From Buxus sempervirens (Eukaryota; Streptophyta; Magnoliopsida; Buxales; Buxaceae), in the NCBI GenBank assembly GCA_947561395.2, contig OX387194.1, forward strand, positions 20,632,048 to 20,696,047: 64,000 bases of DNA, written 5' to 3'. The stretch's first letter is position 1. Each line of letters starts with the position of its first letter. Shown piece after piece: positions 10,901-22,575 of the stretch. The translations under genes were made by a program, and so were the position numbers. Under the pieces are notes generated by a model. That model was not told the DNA's origin. It searched no databases and saw nothing but the letters and a program-made list of their open reading frames with translations.

Positions 10901-13900
10901 TATTAATAATGGAGAAAAAGAGAACAAAGTTATGGTACACAAGGTAGTGTACCAAACAGCTACAACCTAGATAACAAGCCCAACCATAGTCAAACACTCT
11001 AGGAAACCTTCCCTTTCTATTCTTGGAAGGACAATTTGCCCGAAAATTCTTCATGGTTGATGATGTCCATTGAAATATAATCTGCCAACCAACTTTGAAT
11101 AAGGCTCAAGACCCTCTTCCCCAAAAATTCAACCTTTGTCTCTATATTTCTGAAAATTCTTCTATTTCTTTCTCCCTAAATCACCCACGCTATAGCTGCT
11201 GGCGTAACATTCCAAGCCATGATCCTAATTGATTTCCCTTTCATCAGTCCCCATGCCTCCAAAACTGATCCAAAGCTCCTTGGTTGCACCCAAGGGATCC
11301 CAAACTTTGCTATAATCACATCCCATATCTTCCATACCTCTTTGCAATGGACAAGAAGGTGGTCGACATTTTCTTCATCCCTCTTACACATAATGCACCT
11401 ATTTGGTAGATGCCAACCTCTACTCTTAAGATGGTTCACCGTTAATATCTTGTCAAGAGATGCCAACATAGCGAGACTAATTGTTGTCTTATAAAACCTA
11501 ACCTTTAATTTAAGTGGAACACGCTTATCATACAGTATCCTAAAAGCACCCGTCTAGTTAAGCCAGCAAGGTCTAATCCTATGTGCTACATCTTCATCGA
11601 TTTCTCCATCCTTTTGTATGCAACTTAGGGTATTATTGGAATTCCAAATCTAGGATCTTAGGCCTCTAATATTATTGAACTATTAGTGTAAACTTAATAT
11701 AACTGATTTTTGTTAATATATATTTGGGTTTGTTGATATCTAAATAGACTGCTTCATCGGATTTAAAATGAAAATGTGGAACTAATAAGAAACTACAGTT
11801 GAGGATGGCAGAGAATCAAAATAAAATGTATCATGGATGTTCAAAGGTATTATTTACCTGGTGGACATATCTTCTGAGGTAATCACAGCATCAATCAGTT
11901 CATCTGTTGTTAAAATATGGAAAAATATCTGTTGTGTCTTTGTAATTTTGGCTGGATTTTGTGGATAAATTCATATTAACTCTCTTTTTTTTTTGCTCCC
12001 TTATTTTTGGTCAAGATAGTGTCCAATGCTGCATATCAATTCCTTTCTTCTAATGGGAACTCTCTACCAAATAACTGTTCTCACACTTAAGTTCTTCCCC
12101 AAGGTTTGGGGACCCTTGGTTTTCCCATCCTTTCGTTTGGAAAGCTCCAGCACCCCTCAAAGTTAAAGCTTTTCTATGGATGGCGTTGCTTAACATTATA
12201 AACACCTTTGATAACCTCCAAAGTAGGAAATCTCATGTTTTGTCACACAAAGTGCGTGTCTTGTGCTGTAGAATGCCAAAATAGTGGACCATCTCTTTGT
12301 CAATCATGATATGGTGGGTTGTATATTGTCTCATATGCTGAATTTTTGGGTGTAAGCTTGTTTTTCCAAGGAGCCTGCTAGATCTGTCAAAACAGTGGAG
12401 TTTCCCATTTCTGAGGAGGTGAGGAAAGCTTATGTATTGTGCATTCTTTTTTGGTTTGATCTGGTCTATGTGGATGGTGTAGAACCGATGTATTTTTCAG
12501 GGAGAGTGTCTGGAAGCTAAGGCTTTTAGAGGATATTTTGTTGCTTACTGCCTCATGGGTGCATCTTCTGAAAGAGTTTAGACTTTGTATGGTAATGTTG
12601 TCTTAAGGGACTGGGTCTCTTTTGCTTTTGGGGAGTAATTTGTTATAGGATAGGCTTGTAGGAGTCTGTTCCTTTTTAGAGTCTATGTACTCTTTGTTTT
12701 TGCTTTCCCTGTTTTCTGTTCTTTCTGTTTTTTACTTCTCCTATCTTCCTCCTTGCCATCCTTTATGCACTTCTTGTGGATTCTTTTATGCTTTATTTCA
12801 ATATTACATTCAGTTAATCATTAATAAAAATTGCATCAAATGAGAAAACTCATTTTTTCCAACAAATTTTTTTTTTGTTTTGGTTAGGCACAAGCTTTAT
12901 GTTCTTGGTTTATCATCTTTGTACCATGATTGTGATGTTCTTCATAGTAATTTTTCTTATTTGAATTATGAACAGGTCAGTGAAGAAGTGGAGCGTGCTT
13001 TGGCAAAGCTGGGACCTGCTAAACTTAATGGGAGGTATGTTTCATGATCCTTCAGTAAACCTATTATCATGTTTTAACTTAGGTAAACATTTATGTAAAC
13101 ATACATGCATATGTGTGTTTGTATACTTGCATAATGGAAGTAGGTGAGATTCTAGTGTTGAGGATGCCTAACATGAATCTCCCAGTGTCATTTGCTGTTA
13201 CATCCCTGTAGACTAATGGAGTAACAGCCATTGGCTTTTATGGAAAGGCAAGAAAGGACAGCCTGGGAACACATTTTATGAATTTTTTTTCCCAGTGATG
13301 ATTTGATTTGAACTAATAAATGAGCTGTGACTGTACTGTTTGCTACTATATATACAAAGTGATAATCCTCTTCAATGTGTCTGGTGAGAGGGTGAATTAT
13401 TTGATTTTGGCAACCTTATTAGTTACGTTACCACAATAAAGGGTGAAGGCTGGATTTGGAGTGTGCACAGGCTTAAGAGGATCTTAGTCAGCCATAGGAT
13501 CTTGGAGAGGATAACAACTGGAGCTTTGTACTTTTACCCAGCATTAGATCGAGAAACAGTATGTTGTTTCTTGGAAATACATGAGCTAACTTTGTGCCAA
13601 GGAGTACAGCAAACCTGAAGTGAAGTGACATTTTGTGGGCCAGTCAGCCAATTGGCATTACAGTAGGCTGCAAAACTGTGGTCTTGGCCATAGAGAGTGA
13701 CTGATATTCATGTTTTTGTTGGGATATCTTAAGATGCGTCTAACAGCTTAGTAATGAGTCACCCAGAAAGATAAATGAATTGGAATACTTGTTGATTGCA
13801 TAGAATATCCTTTTGGCCTTGTTGGATTAGATAGAAAACCATCAGCCATTGCATTTTGGTGTCACTGGATAATGGTGTCGAGCAAGGCTTGAAGCCAAGC

Positions 13901-16900
13901 ATACCATGCTGATGTGGATCTAAACTCTGATCTGAATAAGAAATTAAGAGGAACATTTTTCCATTTAGCAGTAATTCCCATGAGCTGGCCATGAAATTTT
14001 GAGGCAAACTGCTCAGAAAGCTTTTAAATGAAATCCTAGAGAATAGTGGTGCTTTAACCTGTGAGAATGATTCCATCCAGATAAAGTTAGTGAATTAGTG
14101 ATCACCTCAGGAGAAAAGTAGAAACACTGGGGGTGCCTGTGGCATTACAACATAACTCAATTTGAGTAAAAAAGCTGCTAAAATTTTTGAAATCATGAGT
14201 TAGATTCATGATGAAGACCATAAATGACTTTGTACAATTCACAAACATGGTGAGGATCAACTGGATGAATGAACCCTTGAGGCTATTGCATCTACATTTC
14301 CTCATGAATGCTATGAAGAAAGAAATTTTTTATGTCCAGCTGACATACACGAGAACTGAAGGAGAATGCAGAAGGAATGTGGATCAATCATTGTTTGCTT
14401 AACAAATGTTTCAAATTTCTTGGAGAAATTAAGCTGGATATGATATTGCACCATGATTCACGTAGTTGGTTTCTGGTTCGAGTATGTATTGGACAAAACA
14501 TATTGGTATCAATTGATACTATGTACATTGTGAGAGATACAAGTCTGGGTTTGAAAAATCCATATTTTCTGTATTCTTGAATCTTGAGTTCTTTATCCTC
14601 CAGACTCAAGATGCTCACAAATATCTCATAATTTCTACAGTTCTCTTTAGCATCAATAATGAAGAAATTAAAATTTGTGGCCTATCTTTAATGATTTCTC
14701 AACCTTGGCTCTGGCTTGAAATTTTTTACAATATGGCATTTTTTGCCCTGAGAACTGTTCCACATTTCTTCTTTGTCTATTCCTATAATTCAATCAACAG
14801 AACTATTTGTAATTAGTAATATGAAATGGTTCAATGTTTGAAATTAAATGTATTTTAAGATACTTTATGGAACAAAACTATATTTGTTTTAAGTTAGTTT
14901 CCATATATTTGCATGATACACTTGTAGTTGGTGCCTATGTTACACGGACTCTTCGCAAACCCCCAAAGTACCCGTGTCGACACGACACGACACGGGTACC
15001 GGTATGGGATCTATGTCAGATCCTTCCCCTAAATTTCAGACATGGCACAGTCCAATAAAAAAAAGAGACGCTGGTGAGATCCATGTCAGAAAGAGAGAGA
15101 GAGGAGAAGAACTAAAGAAAGAAGAGAGAGAAAGGGAGTGGAGGAGGGACGGTGAGGAGGGGACGCACAATCGCCCTCCTTTGTTCTTTTGAGAAGAAAA
15201 AAAAAACGAAAAGAAAGAAAGAAGAGGGAGAAGAGTAGAGGAGGGTGACAGTGAGGAGGAGGCGTACCTTTGCCCTCCTCTATTACGCTGAAGAAAAAAA
15301 ATGAAGAAGAAAGAAAGGAGAGAGAAAGGGGGGAAGGAGGGAGGACGAAAGGGAGAGAGAGAGGAGGGGGCATACCTGGATGAGTTCCGTCTCTCCAGTG
15401 GATGTCAATTGCATCGCTGCGGTGCAAGAGCTCCTTCTTAAGAGAAAGCTCTCTATCGAGAGAAAGGGGAGAGGGAGGGGGATCTGCCCTCGTTTTATAA
15501 AAGACCGAAAAGAGCTCTTTGGTCTTTTATAAAACGAGGGCAGAACCCTCTTTTATAAGTTATTACATATATATAATATAAATATAAAAATAAGGGCATA
15601 ACATAAGCCCTTCTTTGCCCTTATGTTAATAAGTAATATATTTAATATGTACTCTAAACCCCTCTTTTATAATAAGTAATATATTTATATACATAATAAA
15701 TATAAAAAAATATTTATATAAGAGATAAATATATTACTGAAAAACCCTTTTAGCTGAATCCCAGTATCCGTATCCAAAATTTGGACACTTTTCAACCAAG
15801 TCCCTATATCCTAAATTTTAAGGATAAGACAAATCCGACTCCTAGACACATACCCACACCCGACACCCGTACCCGAGTCCATGTAACATAGCTTGGTGCC
15901 TATGTGATGTGATAAAGTTGAATACCTAAGTTAATTTAAAATTAGAGGTAACATTATGTGTCTATGTGTAAACCCCCAAATTAGGCGTAACATGGTGTTG
16001 GCTGAAAAGATTCGAACCTACTGGGTGCAATTACAAAAGCCAGTAGTCTCAAATAATCATTGGATTTTGTTGAATGGTCATGATATATGTTCTTATCAAC
16101 CATCACATGGTAGTAAACATGGGAGCATCATAATTTTGTAGGAGATTTTACAGTAGGAGCTTTTACAGTGAATGGTTGGATATTTAAGAAGCATGAGTTT
16201 GATTAGTACTTTTTTTTTTCCTGATAACACATTTTATAAATTATTTATAAAATTTTGCTGTTATGAGAGAATTAGCTTGATCTTATTTTGTAACAGGAAG
16301 GATTTTTTATGTCGTAGGAGTACGGTCTATAAATAAAGGGCAGATTCCACCATGTATAAATAAAGTAGGAGTATTCTTCTTATAGAAATAGCTACTCATA
16401 AGATAATGAATCCATAATAGATATAATCTTAAAACAACATATTTATTTAGATCATTCCAGCGATCAAGAATGGTTACTTGCCTAATTTAGATCTTCTCTC
16501 TTCTTCCTTAATCTTCTTGGTCTCCTCTTTTTTTATCCTTCTTGTCATGTCTCACCATTTTATCTCGTATATGTTGTTGGAGCATGAATATGTGTGTCGA
16601 CTAGGGTTATAAGTAGCAACCCTAGTGATATACTATTCTCCTTTAATAATGAACAGCAAGGTTGGGTTAAATCTTGGCCTTCTCTCACCTTTTTTCACAA
16701 CCAAGTGTTGTTGGAGCATGAATATGTGTGTTGACTAGGGTTGTAAATAACAACCCCTGTCATAAACTATTCCCTTTTATAATGGATATCAGGGTAAGGT
16801 TAAATCTCAGTCCTTGGTCACCTTAAGTTTTGGGTTTTACAAGTTGTTCAGCAGGTGCACATACAGGTTTTTAGTGTTTATGTTCACTATTTAAATTTAA

Positions 16901-19900
16901 ATATGAAGTTAGTGCTAATTAACAAGAGTGCTGATTAAAATGAACTGGGTTATTGCAATAAATTAGCAGTGCCTTGGATTTGGTGGTTCTGTATATCTAA
17001 TTGATTTAGGAAATGCAGGTCTTCCCCCAAGCGAATAGAAGGGCCTGATGGAAGAAACTTGCAGCTGAACTTTAGGTCCAGATTGTCCCTTCCCCTCTTT
17101 ACAGGAGGCAAAGTAGAAGGAGAGCATGGTGCTGCGATCCATATCGTCTTGCTTGATACAAACACCGGCCATGTTGTGACAACGGGACCAGAATCATCAG
17201 TGAAACTGGATGTTGTTGTACTAGAAGGTGACTTCAACAATGAAGATGATGATGGTTGGACCCAAGAAGAATTTGAGAGCCATGTGGTAAAAGAACGTGA
17301 AGGAAAGAGACCACTTCTGACTGGAGACTTGCAACTCTCACTAAAAGAAGGTGTAGGAACGCTGGGGGATCTAACATTTACTGATAACTCAAGCTGGATA
17401 AGGAGCAGGAAGTTCAGACTTGGACTTAAGGTTTCCTCGGGCTATTGTGAGGACATTCGTATTCGTGAGGCAAAAACAGAGGCTTTTACTGTTAAAGATC
17501 ACAGAGGAGAATGTAGGTTCATGCTCAAAGAGTCATTCTTCTTTTCTTTTCCTTTATTATTATATGTTGGATATTGGTGCTCAATCTGCAGATGCTTTTC
17601 TTACAGTATACAAGAAACACTATCCACCTGCATTAAGTGACGAGGTGTGGAGATTGGAAAAGATTGGCAAGGATGGGTCATTTCATAAAAGGCTGAATAA
17701 ACAAGGAATACACACAGTAGAAGATTTTCTGCGGCTTGTAGTTAGAGACTCTCAGAGATTGAGAAATGTAAGTGTGTAGGATTTTGTTGTCAAATTAGTA
17801 ATTCATGTTTTACCATTGTACTTACCCTGGCTTTCTAATGTTTGTAGATCCTTGGAAGTGGCATGTCAAATAAGATGTGGGATGTTCTTGTTGAGCATGC
17901 AAAGACTTGTGTTCTGAGTGGGAAGCATTATGTTTACTATGCTGACGATACGAGGAATGTTGGTGTTGTCTTTAACAATATCTACGAGCTTTGTGGCATG
18001 ATTGTAGGTGGACAGTATTACTCAGCTGACTCTCTTTCTGACAGTCAGAAGGTATGTATCATATGTGCTGTGTTGTGATGATATACTTCCACAGTTCTGA
18101 TTCTGGTCCAATCTGCATGATATACAGTATTGCAAGATTGCCAAAATGGCAAATCGAATTATCATCATTTTTTTTTGTGCCATCATCTTCTCTTCTTTTT
18201 TTGTTTCTTGTAAACGTTTTTCTGAAATTCTGGGTGGTTAGTTTTTAGCCTAACTTCTTATCCCTTGGTGGGAAATGTTTTTGGCTATCCTTTTTCTTTA
18301 TCGATAATGATAAATCATATAAATAACAACACTACACAGATAGCAGCAACAAAAAGAAACTCTTAATTGACTTAACCCATGAGAAGTGGGAAGAGCCAAA
18401 AAACACAACCTAATAGAACATACTCAATGTTTTTGGCTATCTTGGTGGTATACAATTTGTGTACCCTGTGTCTGCTATCTTTATACGTATTATAATATAA
18501 TCTCCCTATTACTGATCACCAAAAAAAAAGGAAACCAGGGTAATCATATTCAAATTGTTAGTAAAATATTTTAATATTGCTAAGGAAATGGAATCCATTA
18601 GAAACTTCTTGTTTTTTTTTCTTAAATTAATTGTTACAGAAAGAGATATATGATAAATTTGAATAGTAATATTGGAATTTTCCTCATCTGTCCGGATTTT
18701 GTATAGTGGATAACGAAAGGATCATAAACCGATGAAGCAAAGCCTATAATTACACTTCCAAACTAATATCAATTATGACTCAAGAATCAGGGCCCAGAAA
18801 TTCTGGGGCATAAATGTTTTCCTTAACCTAACAAATAAAACTGAGATACAGTTAGCAATAAATTCATCACCCAAAAAAATTCCATATTTTTATGCATATC
18901 TTGTATATTTCAAAGAGCCCCATCTGGTTTTGATTCAATTGAACAGCATTATGTTGATGCAAAAATATTAAGAAAGTTCCAATATTTTTTAAACTTAGCT
19001 GGAGGAGAAGATTGAGAAAACTGTCCATGCTTTTGTTCTTGTAGGTCTATGTGGATACTTTAGTGAAGAAGGCATATGAGAATTGGATGCATGTTGTAGA
19101 GTATGATGGCAAGTCTCTTTCGAACTTCAAGCAGAACAAGAGATCAAGTATTTCTCGAACTGAAGTTCCAATGAACCCACCAGATTATGCTAACTCATTT
19201 GATCAGCAGATCACTCTTCCAAGCTTGCCCGTTTCAAATCCTTCAGAACAGTCTTCAATGGGTTCAGGCTTAGTAGTTGGAGGTAAGCGTTTCGTAATAT
19301 GTGTTTTGCCAATACAGAAGCTTTGGAATAGGGAAGACGGGGTTACCTGTGTTCTAGTAGTTGTTGATTATCTTTGAATGGCATGGGCTCCTATTTTGTG
19401 TGTGTGTGTGTGAGTGCATGTGCTTATTCATTTATATGCTCGAGGTCTGCTTTTCTGTGTGTATGTCTGATTTTATTTTGGAGAGCTGGGGGTGTTTTTG
19501 TTTTGTATTTCTTTTTTTAGTTGGGAGGAAGGGTGGGGGTGATGGGGTGTGGTTGGTGGTGTTGGTGTGGGGTGTTTCATTACTTATCCATTCATAAATA
19601 GCCTACAAACTGATCAGCTTGGGCAGTTTGATTTGATTCTAACTTCAGATGTTCTGGTTAATATTTTCAGACCACCCCTGCTGTAATATTACATTATAAA
19701 CATCTATAGTTGTAGAATCAGAAAAGTTTTCCTGGCTGACCCATCCATTCCCCTTCTTTGTATTAGACCTATCTATTTCTACCAATTGGTAATATGACAT
19801 GTTGATCCTTGCTGTTCATTTGATGGATGGCCAGCTGGATTTTTTCTTTTCCATTTTTCAATAAGCCACATGTATCTTAATATTTTTGCTATGGTCACAT

Positions 19901-21158
19901 TTGCAAACAAATGTGAGATGCTGAACATTTCATTATTTAGAGCAGAAACAATGTTTTAGAAAGGAGTTTTATTCTGATTAATGAATTGTGTTTGCCTGAA
20001 TGGGCTGAAATTTGTACCTTAATGAGGCTAAGGTGCTCAATGTATGAGAGTTATTTTCTATATCAACGCCCAATTCAGCTGTTGTATATCACAGATGAGC
20101 TGATTTAGCGCCTTTACCTGGATTATGCCTAGAAAAGTCATCCCATTGAAAGTAAAAGGGGAACTAATTTAGTTTCAAAGAAGTAATTTGATGCAGATTT
20201 TAGGTGACTTTTGAGTTCTCTAATGCTTTCTGTGAGGATCCTATTTAATTTGTACTACTGCTTTTAATTTAATACATATATGTTCTTGTCTGCAGGCATG
20301 CTCTTTGCTTGCAACTTTCTTTAAATGACAGCAGCCTATTGAAAGATTCTCAATCATACTTCAAAAATATTATATATCCCACTGATTTGAAATTTAGTGA
20401 TGAATTATAAAAGGGATTGCTAATCACATCTCTCTTTCTCTCTCTCATGAAAACAAATGCCTTTGCACACACTTGACAATGTACCACCTGCATTAAGTTT
20501 GATTTTCTGACACTGATATATATATCAGCAGCATGTTGATTATTGTCTGCTTTCTTCACCTTCAGGATATAATGGTAATTTGACAAACAGATACTTGAAT
20601 CAGTCTCAGCATGCCAGTTCAAGTTCAAATATGCAGTTTGATGGCACTTCTTTCAACCCACAGAACCTTCTGATCAGTGCTCCACACCAAGCTCAAGTCA
20701 CAAGAAATGACAACATTACTGGCCTGGCCCTTGGTCCACACCAATCATCCACTTCAGGCTTCCAAACTGTTGGATCATCTGGTCAATCATCAAGTCTTGC
20801 TTATGATGACTGGTCCCGCAACCGAGACAACAAGGGAGTTGATGATTTCTTGTCAGAGGAAGAGATTCGCATTAGAAGTCATGAGATGCTTGAGAATGAA
20901 GAAGACATGCAACACTTACTTCGTCTCCTGAGCATGGGTGGCCATGCATCTGTTAATGTTCCCGAGGCTGCATACAACACTTACACGTCATACATCCCAT
21001 CCCCGTCACCAAATTACAGCTATGATGAAGATCGCACCCGTTCATCTGGTAAGGGTTTTGTGGGATGGCTTAAGCTCAAGGCGGCCATGCGGTGGGGAAT
21101 CTTTGTCAGGAAAAAGGCTGCTGAAAGACGTGCACAACTTGTTGAGTTGGATGATTAA
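4922..21158 (+). CDS. CBP60B: Calmodulin-binding protein 60 B-like, 8 exons, 647 aa
   Basis: The gene encodes a plant-specific CBP60 family protein; family members are nuclear calmodulin-binding transcription regulators of immunity and growth. Coding exons read as 4922-5040, 8407-8482, 12976-13034, 17019-17512, 17607-17767, 17848-18051, 19045-19282 and 20566-21158. All junctions are GT..AG and phases join without a stop to give 648 codons including TAA. The start [14 protein letters not shown] and total length match what I know of CBP60B. Residues 15-38 carry basic clusters (KRDKR, ERKR) fitting nuclear import. The conserved CBP60 region starts at about residue 40 ([20 protein letters not shown]) and runs to about 375, including [33 protein letters not shown] and [12 protein letters not shown] Ser/Gln/Asn-rich linker follows. 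Residues 617-641 form a basic amphipathic segment ([20 protein letters not shown]), the expected C-terminal calmodulin-binding site of the CBP60A-F type. Introns 1-3 (3.4, 4.5 and 4.0 kb) hold transposon debris. The coding sequence looks intact. Confidence 0.95.
6198..7823 (-). mobile_element. 1.6-kb non-autonomous LTR retrotransposon (TRIM/LARD type) in CBP60B intron 1
   Basis: Two 518-bp direct LTRs (6198-6715 and 7306-7823) start TGATGTAG and end CTCCTGCATCA. They flank a 590-bp non-coding middle, and 5-bp duplications TTCTC (6193-6197 and 7824-7828) are perfect. Orientation is -: next to the right LTR, 7296-7304 reads TTGGTATCA on the - strand, like the initiator-Met tRNA primer site used by copia elements, and next to the left LTR a purine run (AAGGAGAGAGGAAA on the - strand) serves as polypurine tract. 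The middle has several imperfect copies of GGAGTCTCACC but no gag or pol. It must have been mobilised in trans. Size lies between classical TRIMs and larger non-autonomous elements. Confidence 0.88.
7829..10157. other. CBP60B intron sequence around exon 2
   Basis: Apart from exon 2 (8407-8482) I see no coding signal. A (TG)n run lies near 8352. The stretch 9620-10140 has GAGGC- and ATGCTT-containing words in both orientations and may be an old repeat, but I could not define termini. Confidence 0.35.
10583..10850 (+). mobile_element. L1-like 3' fragment with poly(A), inserted in RTE relic
   Basis: This interrupts the RTE reading between the PAM and ATECW parts of one conserved motif. It ends in GGGGGAAAAAAAAA on the + strand and its last ~100 bp (GGGTATCATATTGTATTATT and what follows) resemble a plant L1 3' UTR. 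A degenerate flanking repeat starting ACATAGC is seen on both sides (near 10560 and 10850). The 5' border is approximate. Confidence 0.45.
10865..11465 (-). mobile_element. 5'-truncated L1 LINE (zf-RVT end), 601 bp
   Basis: On the - strand this begins in the zinc-binding region that follows reverse transcriptase in plant L1 elements ([20 protein letters not shown], then C-x2-C and DHLLVHC), continues through 3' sequence and ends in a poly(A) run, seen as T's from 10865. Flanking 15-bp repeats ACATAGCGGGACTAA (10850-10864) and ACATAGCGAGACTAA (11466-11480) differ at one base. The same 15 bases belong to the RTE relic, so L1 clearly landed in it. Confidence 0.85.
12010..12838 (+). mobile_element. 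Degenerate L1 LINE fragment in CBP60B intron 2
   Basis: Frames on the + strand contain the zf-RVT start motif ([20 protein letters not shown], then TFDNLQSRK) followed by a stop-ridden stretch and a T-rich 3' UTR ending near CATTAATAAAAATTGC. The coding frame changes several times. I found no convincing target duplication, so both ends are approximate. Confidence 0.68.
13035..14927. other. CBP60B intron 3, first part
   Basis: No gene, RNA or well-defined repeat is visible. Short open frames here have no recognisable content. Composition is ordinary AT-rich intron. Confidence 0.4.
14935..15891. mobile_element. 957-bp TIR element in CBP60B intron 3
   Basis: The ends are inverted: CTATGTTACACGGACTC at the left and GAGTCCATGTAACATAG at the right, each followed inward by CCCGT and GACAC-rich words. 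TTGGTGC flanks both sides (14928-14934 and 15893-15899, with one spare base on the right). The interior is a purine-rich stretch with two diverged ~115-bp subrepeats (15100-15330), a long hairpin, and an AT-rich part with ATAAGTAATATATTTA copies. No transposase is encoded. Ends of this type (TATGTT..CGGACTC) recur in plant genomes; I do not assign a superfamily. Confidence 0.62.
15483..15544. repeat. Long near-perfect hairpin inside TIR element
   Basis: Two 24-base arms (15483-15506 and 15521-15544) are perfectly complementary. The centre is itself the 12-bp palindrome AAAGAGCTCTTT, leaving only two unpaired bases. RNA from either strand would fold into a ~30-bp stem. Confidence 0.9.
16572..16826. 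repeat. Two-copy tandem duplication in intron 3, period 134 bp
   Basis: Copies starting at 16572 and 16706 share TGTTGTTGGAGCATGAATAT, then GACTAGGGTT and, further on, GGTTAAATCT. They are moderately diverged. The duplication lies about 200 bp before the acceptor of exon 4. Confidence 0.8.
18290..18425 (-). mobile_element. 136-bp LINE-type insertion in CBP60B intron 6
   Basis: A 136-bp insert is flanked by perfect 16-bp repeats AATGTTTTTGGCTATC (18274-18289 and 18426-18441). On the - strand it ends TTATCATTATCGATAAAG followed by A's, like the 3' end of plant L1s. Size and long duplication fit a strongly 5'-truncated L1. Confidence 0.68.
19283..20565. other. CBP60B intron 7
   Basis: A GT..AG intron of 1283 bp. 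It has a (TG)n run at about 19398 and a G/T-rich stretch to 19580, but no repeat with defined termini. Confidence 0.6.
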
Positions 21159-21700
21159 TAGATACTGCTACAGGATGCGGGTTACTTTTGGTGTCGCATT
21201 TTCCTGGCTCTGCAGACTATTCTGACTTGCACCAAACTCATTCTTCAACACAAGCAGGAATTGAGGTTCTAGGATTGTTCTTGGGTTTGGTGTTTTTAGC
21301 TTCTATTGATTTTGGGATTCCAACTGAATTTGGATTTCCCATCAGACAGCAAAGGATCTCCGCTTGTACAGTTCCCATCTGTACAGTATGTTTATTAACA
21401 ACCTACTGTTGTGTTTTATTCATTAAGATGGAATTTTCTTCTTGGCACTATACCTGCAGTTTACCATTGATCCATGGTGGGGTTCAGTGCTTCTATTGAT
21501 ATGGAGACGCAATTTTCAAGTGGAGCACTTATAAGGCTAGGTATGTTCGGCTTTGTTTATGGAATTATATTATAGTACTATAAAAAGGGCAGTTGTCTTT
21601 GTCACTTCTGTTTATGTCAACACATGGCCACAATGACTTTCTTGCCTGACCTGCCAGTTCCAAGCAAACTCAATATTCTGTATATATTATTTTCATATAA
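21159..21700 (+). other. Probable CBP60B 3' UTR and end of transcription
   Basis: Sequence after the stop keeps the unique-sequence character of the gene. A canonical AATAAA is not obvious; TATATATTATTTT near 21680 could form part of a poly(A) signal region. The end point is a guess. Confidence 0.3.
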
Positions 21701-21913
21701 GGACTTTTCTATTTACAGTTCAGACCATGAGAACTGGTGAATTATCTAGTCAGGCAGTTAGCACATTCTTATGGACTAGTAGTTGATTAGTATTTGAACA
21801 GAATATTGTTCATTTGCATATTTCCAGGTACTAGGTGCACATAGAACATAAGCACTACCATTTTGAGTCTTTTATCATATCATCTGTTGATTGATGCTCT
21901 TAGGTGGAGACTG

Positions 21914-21916
<3 letters not shown>

Positions 21917-21944
<28 letters not shown>
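21917..21944. repeat. (CT)14 microsatellite
   Basis: Fourteen uninterrupted CT units followed by a C-rich stretch (CCCCACCCCCACC). Confidence 0.95.
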
Positions 21945-22535
21945 CCCACCCCCACCCTCCAGACACATTCCTCCTCCGCCCTCTCCCCATACATCCCTCC
22001 TCCCTTGCTGTCTTTAAGGCTTTTTCATTGCTTTTATTTGACATCTGACTTATGTTCGCCTTGGTAGTCACTTGATCTTTCTCTGTATTTTCATTGCGCT
22101 AAATTAATCAGCACCTTCATTTTTAGTACTGGAAGAAATGGTGGATTGTTTGTAGACCAGATAATGAAATACCACAGGGAATACTCGCACCAACTCTGCC
22201 ATCACCTTCTCTTTCTTCTTGCTTCTGTACCAGGGATATAATCATCCCTCTCCCTTTTTCAGAACAAATTTCTTCCCTTTTGCAGAATCCAATGCTAAAA
22301 GTGGGGGAGAGAGAGATTAAACGGACCCCAGATCTGTTTATCAGGGGAAAAGGATGATTTTCACAAAGACCTGCCTTCCTCTTCCTCTTCATATGATTTG
22401 CTAATGTTGGCAACGTGGTTATTTTATTGGAAATGAACCTCTTAACTTCAACAAGAAAAGACATGGTTGAGGTAGTGGCCCTCTGTAAAGCGCGGAAACG
22501 CCTTTATGAATTCTAGTATGGAGCGTTAGATAATC

Positions 22536-22575
22536 TCGTGATGATTATTATTGCGTCGTGATGATTATTATTGCG
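22536..22575. repeat. Perfect 20-bp tandem duplication
   Basis: TCGTGATGATTATTATTGCG is present twice back to back without a difference, so the event is young or the copy is a read or assembly effect. Confidence 0.95.

Larger units (their letters stand above)
10158..11640 (-). mobile_element. RTE-type LINE relic in CBP60B intron 2
   Basis: On the - strand, 11640-11482 reads, with one stop, [15 protein letters not shown] and VPLKLK.RFYKT, a segment well known from the reverse-transcriptase end of plant RTE LINEs. After an interruption the sequence resumes near 10575 with [12 protein letters not shown] and runs through degenerate 3' sequence to an (ATG)n tail at 10158-10170, the usual simple-repeat end of RTE elements. 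Frameshifts and stops are many, so this is a 5'-truncated dead copy. It is split by the L1-type insertions at 10583-10850 and 10865-11465. Confidence 0.72.

Noticed and set aside
15086-15427. 113-codon - strand frame rich in Pro, Leu, Ser and Phe
   Set aside because: Low-complexity translation of the purine-rich subrepeats of the TIR element; no initiation context and no domain.
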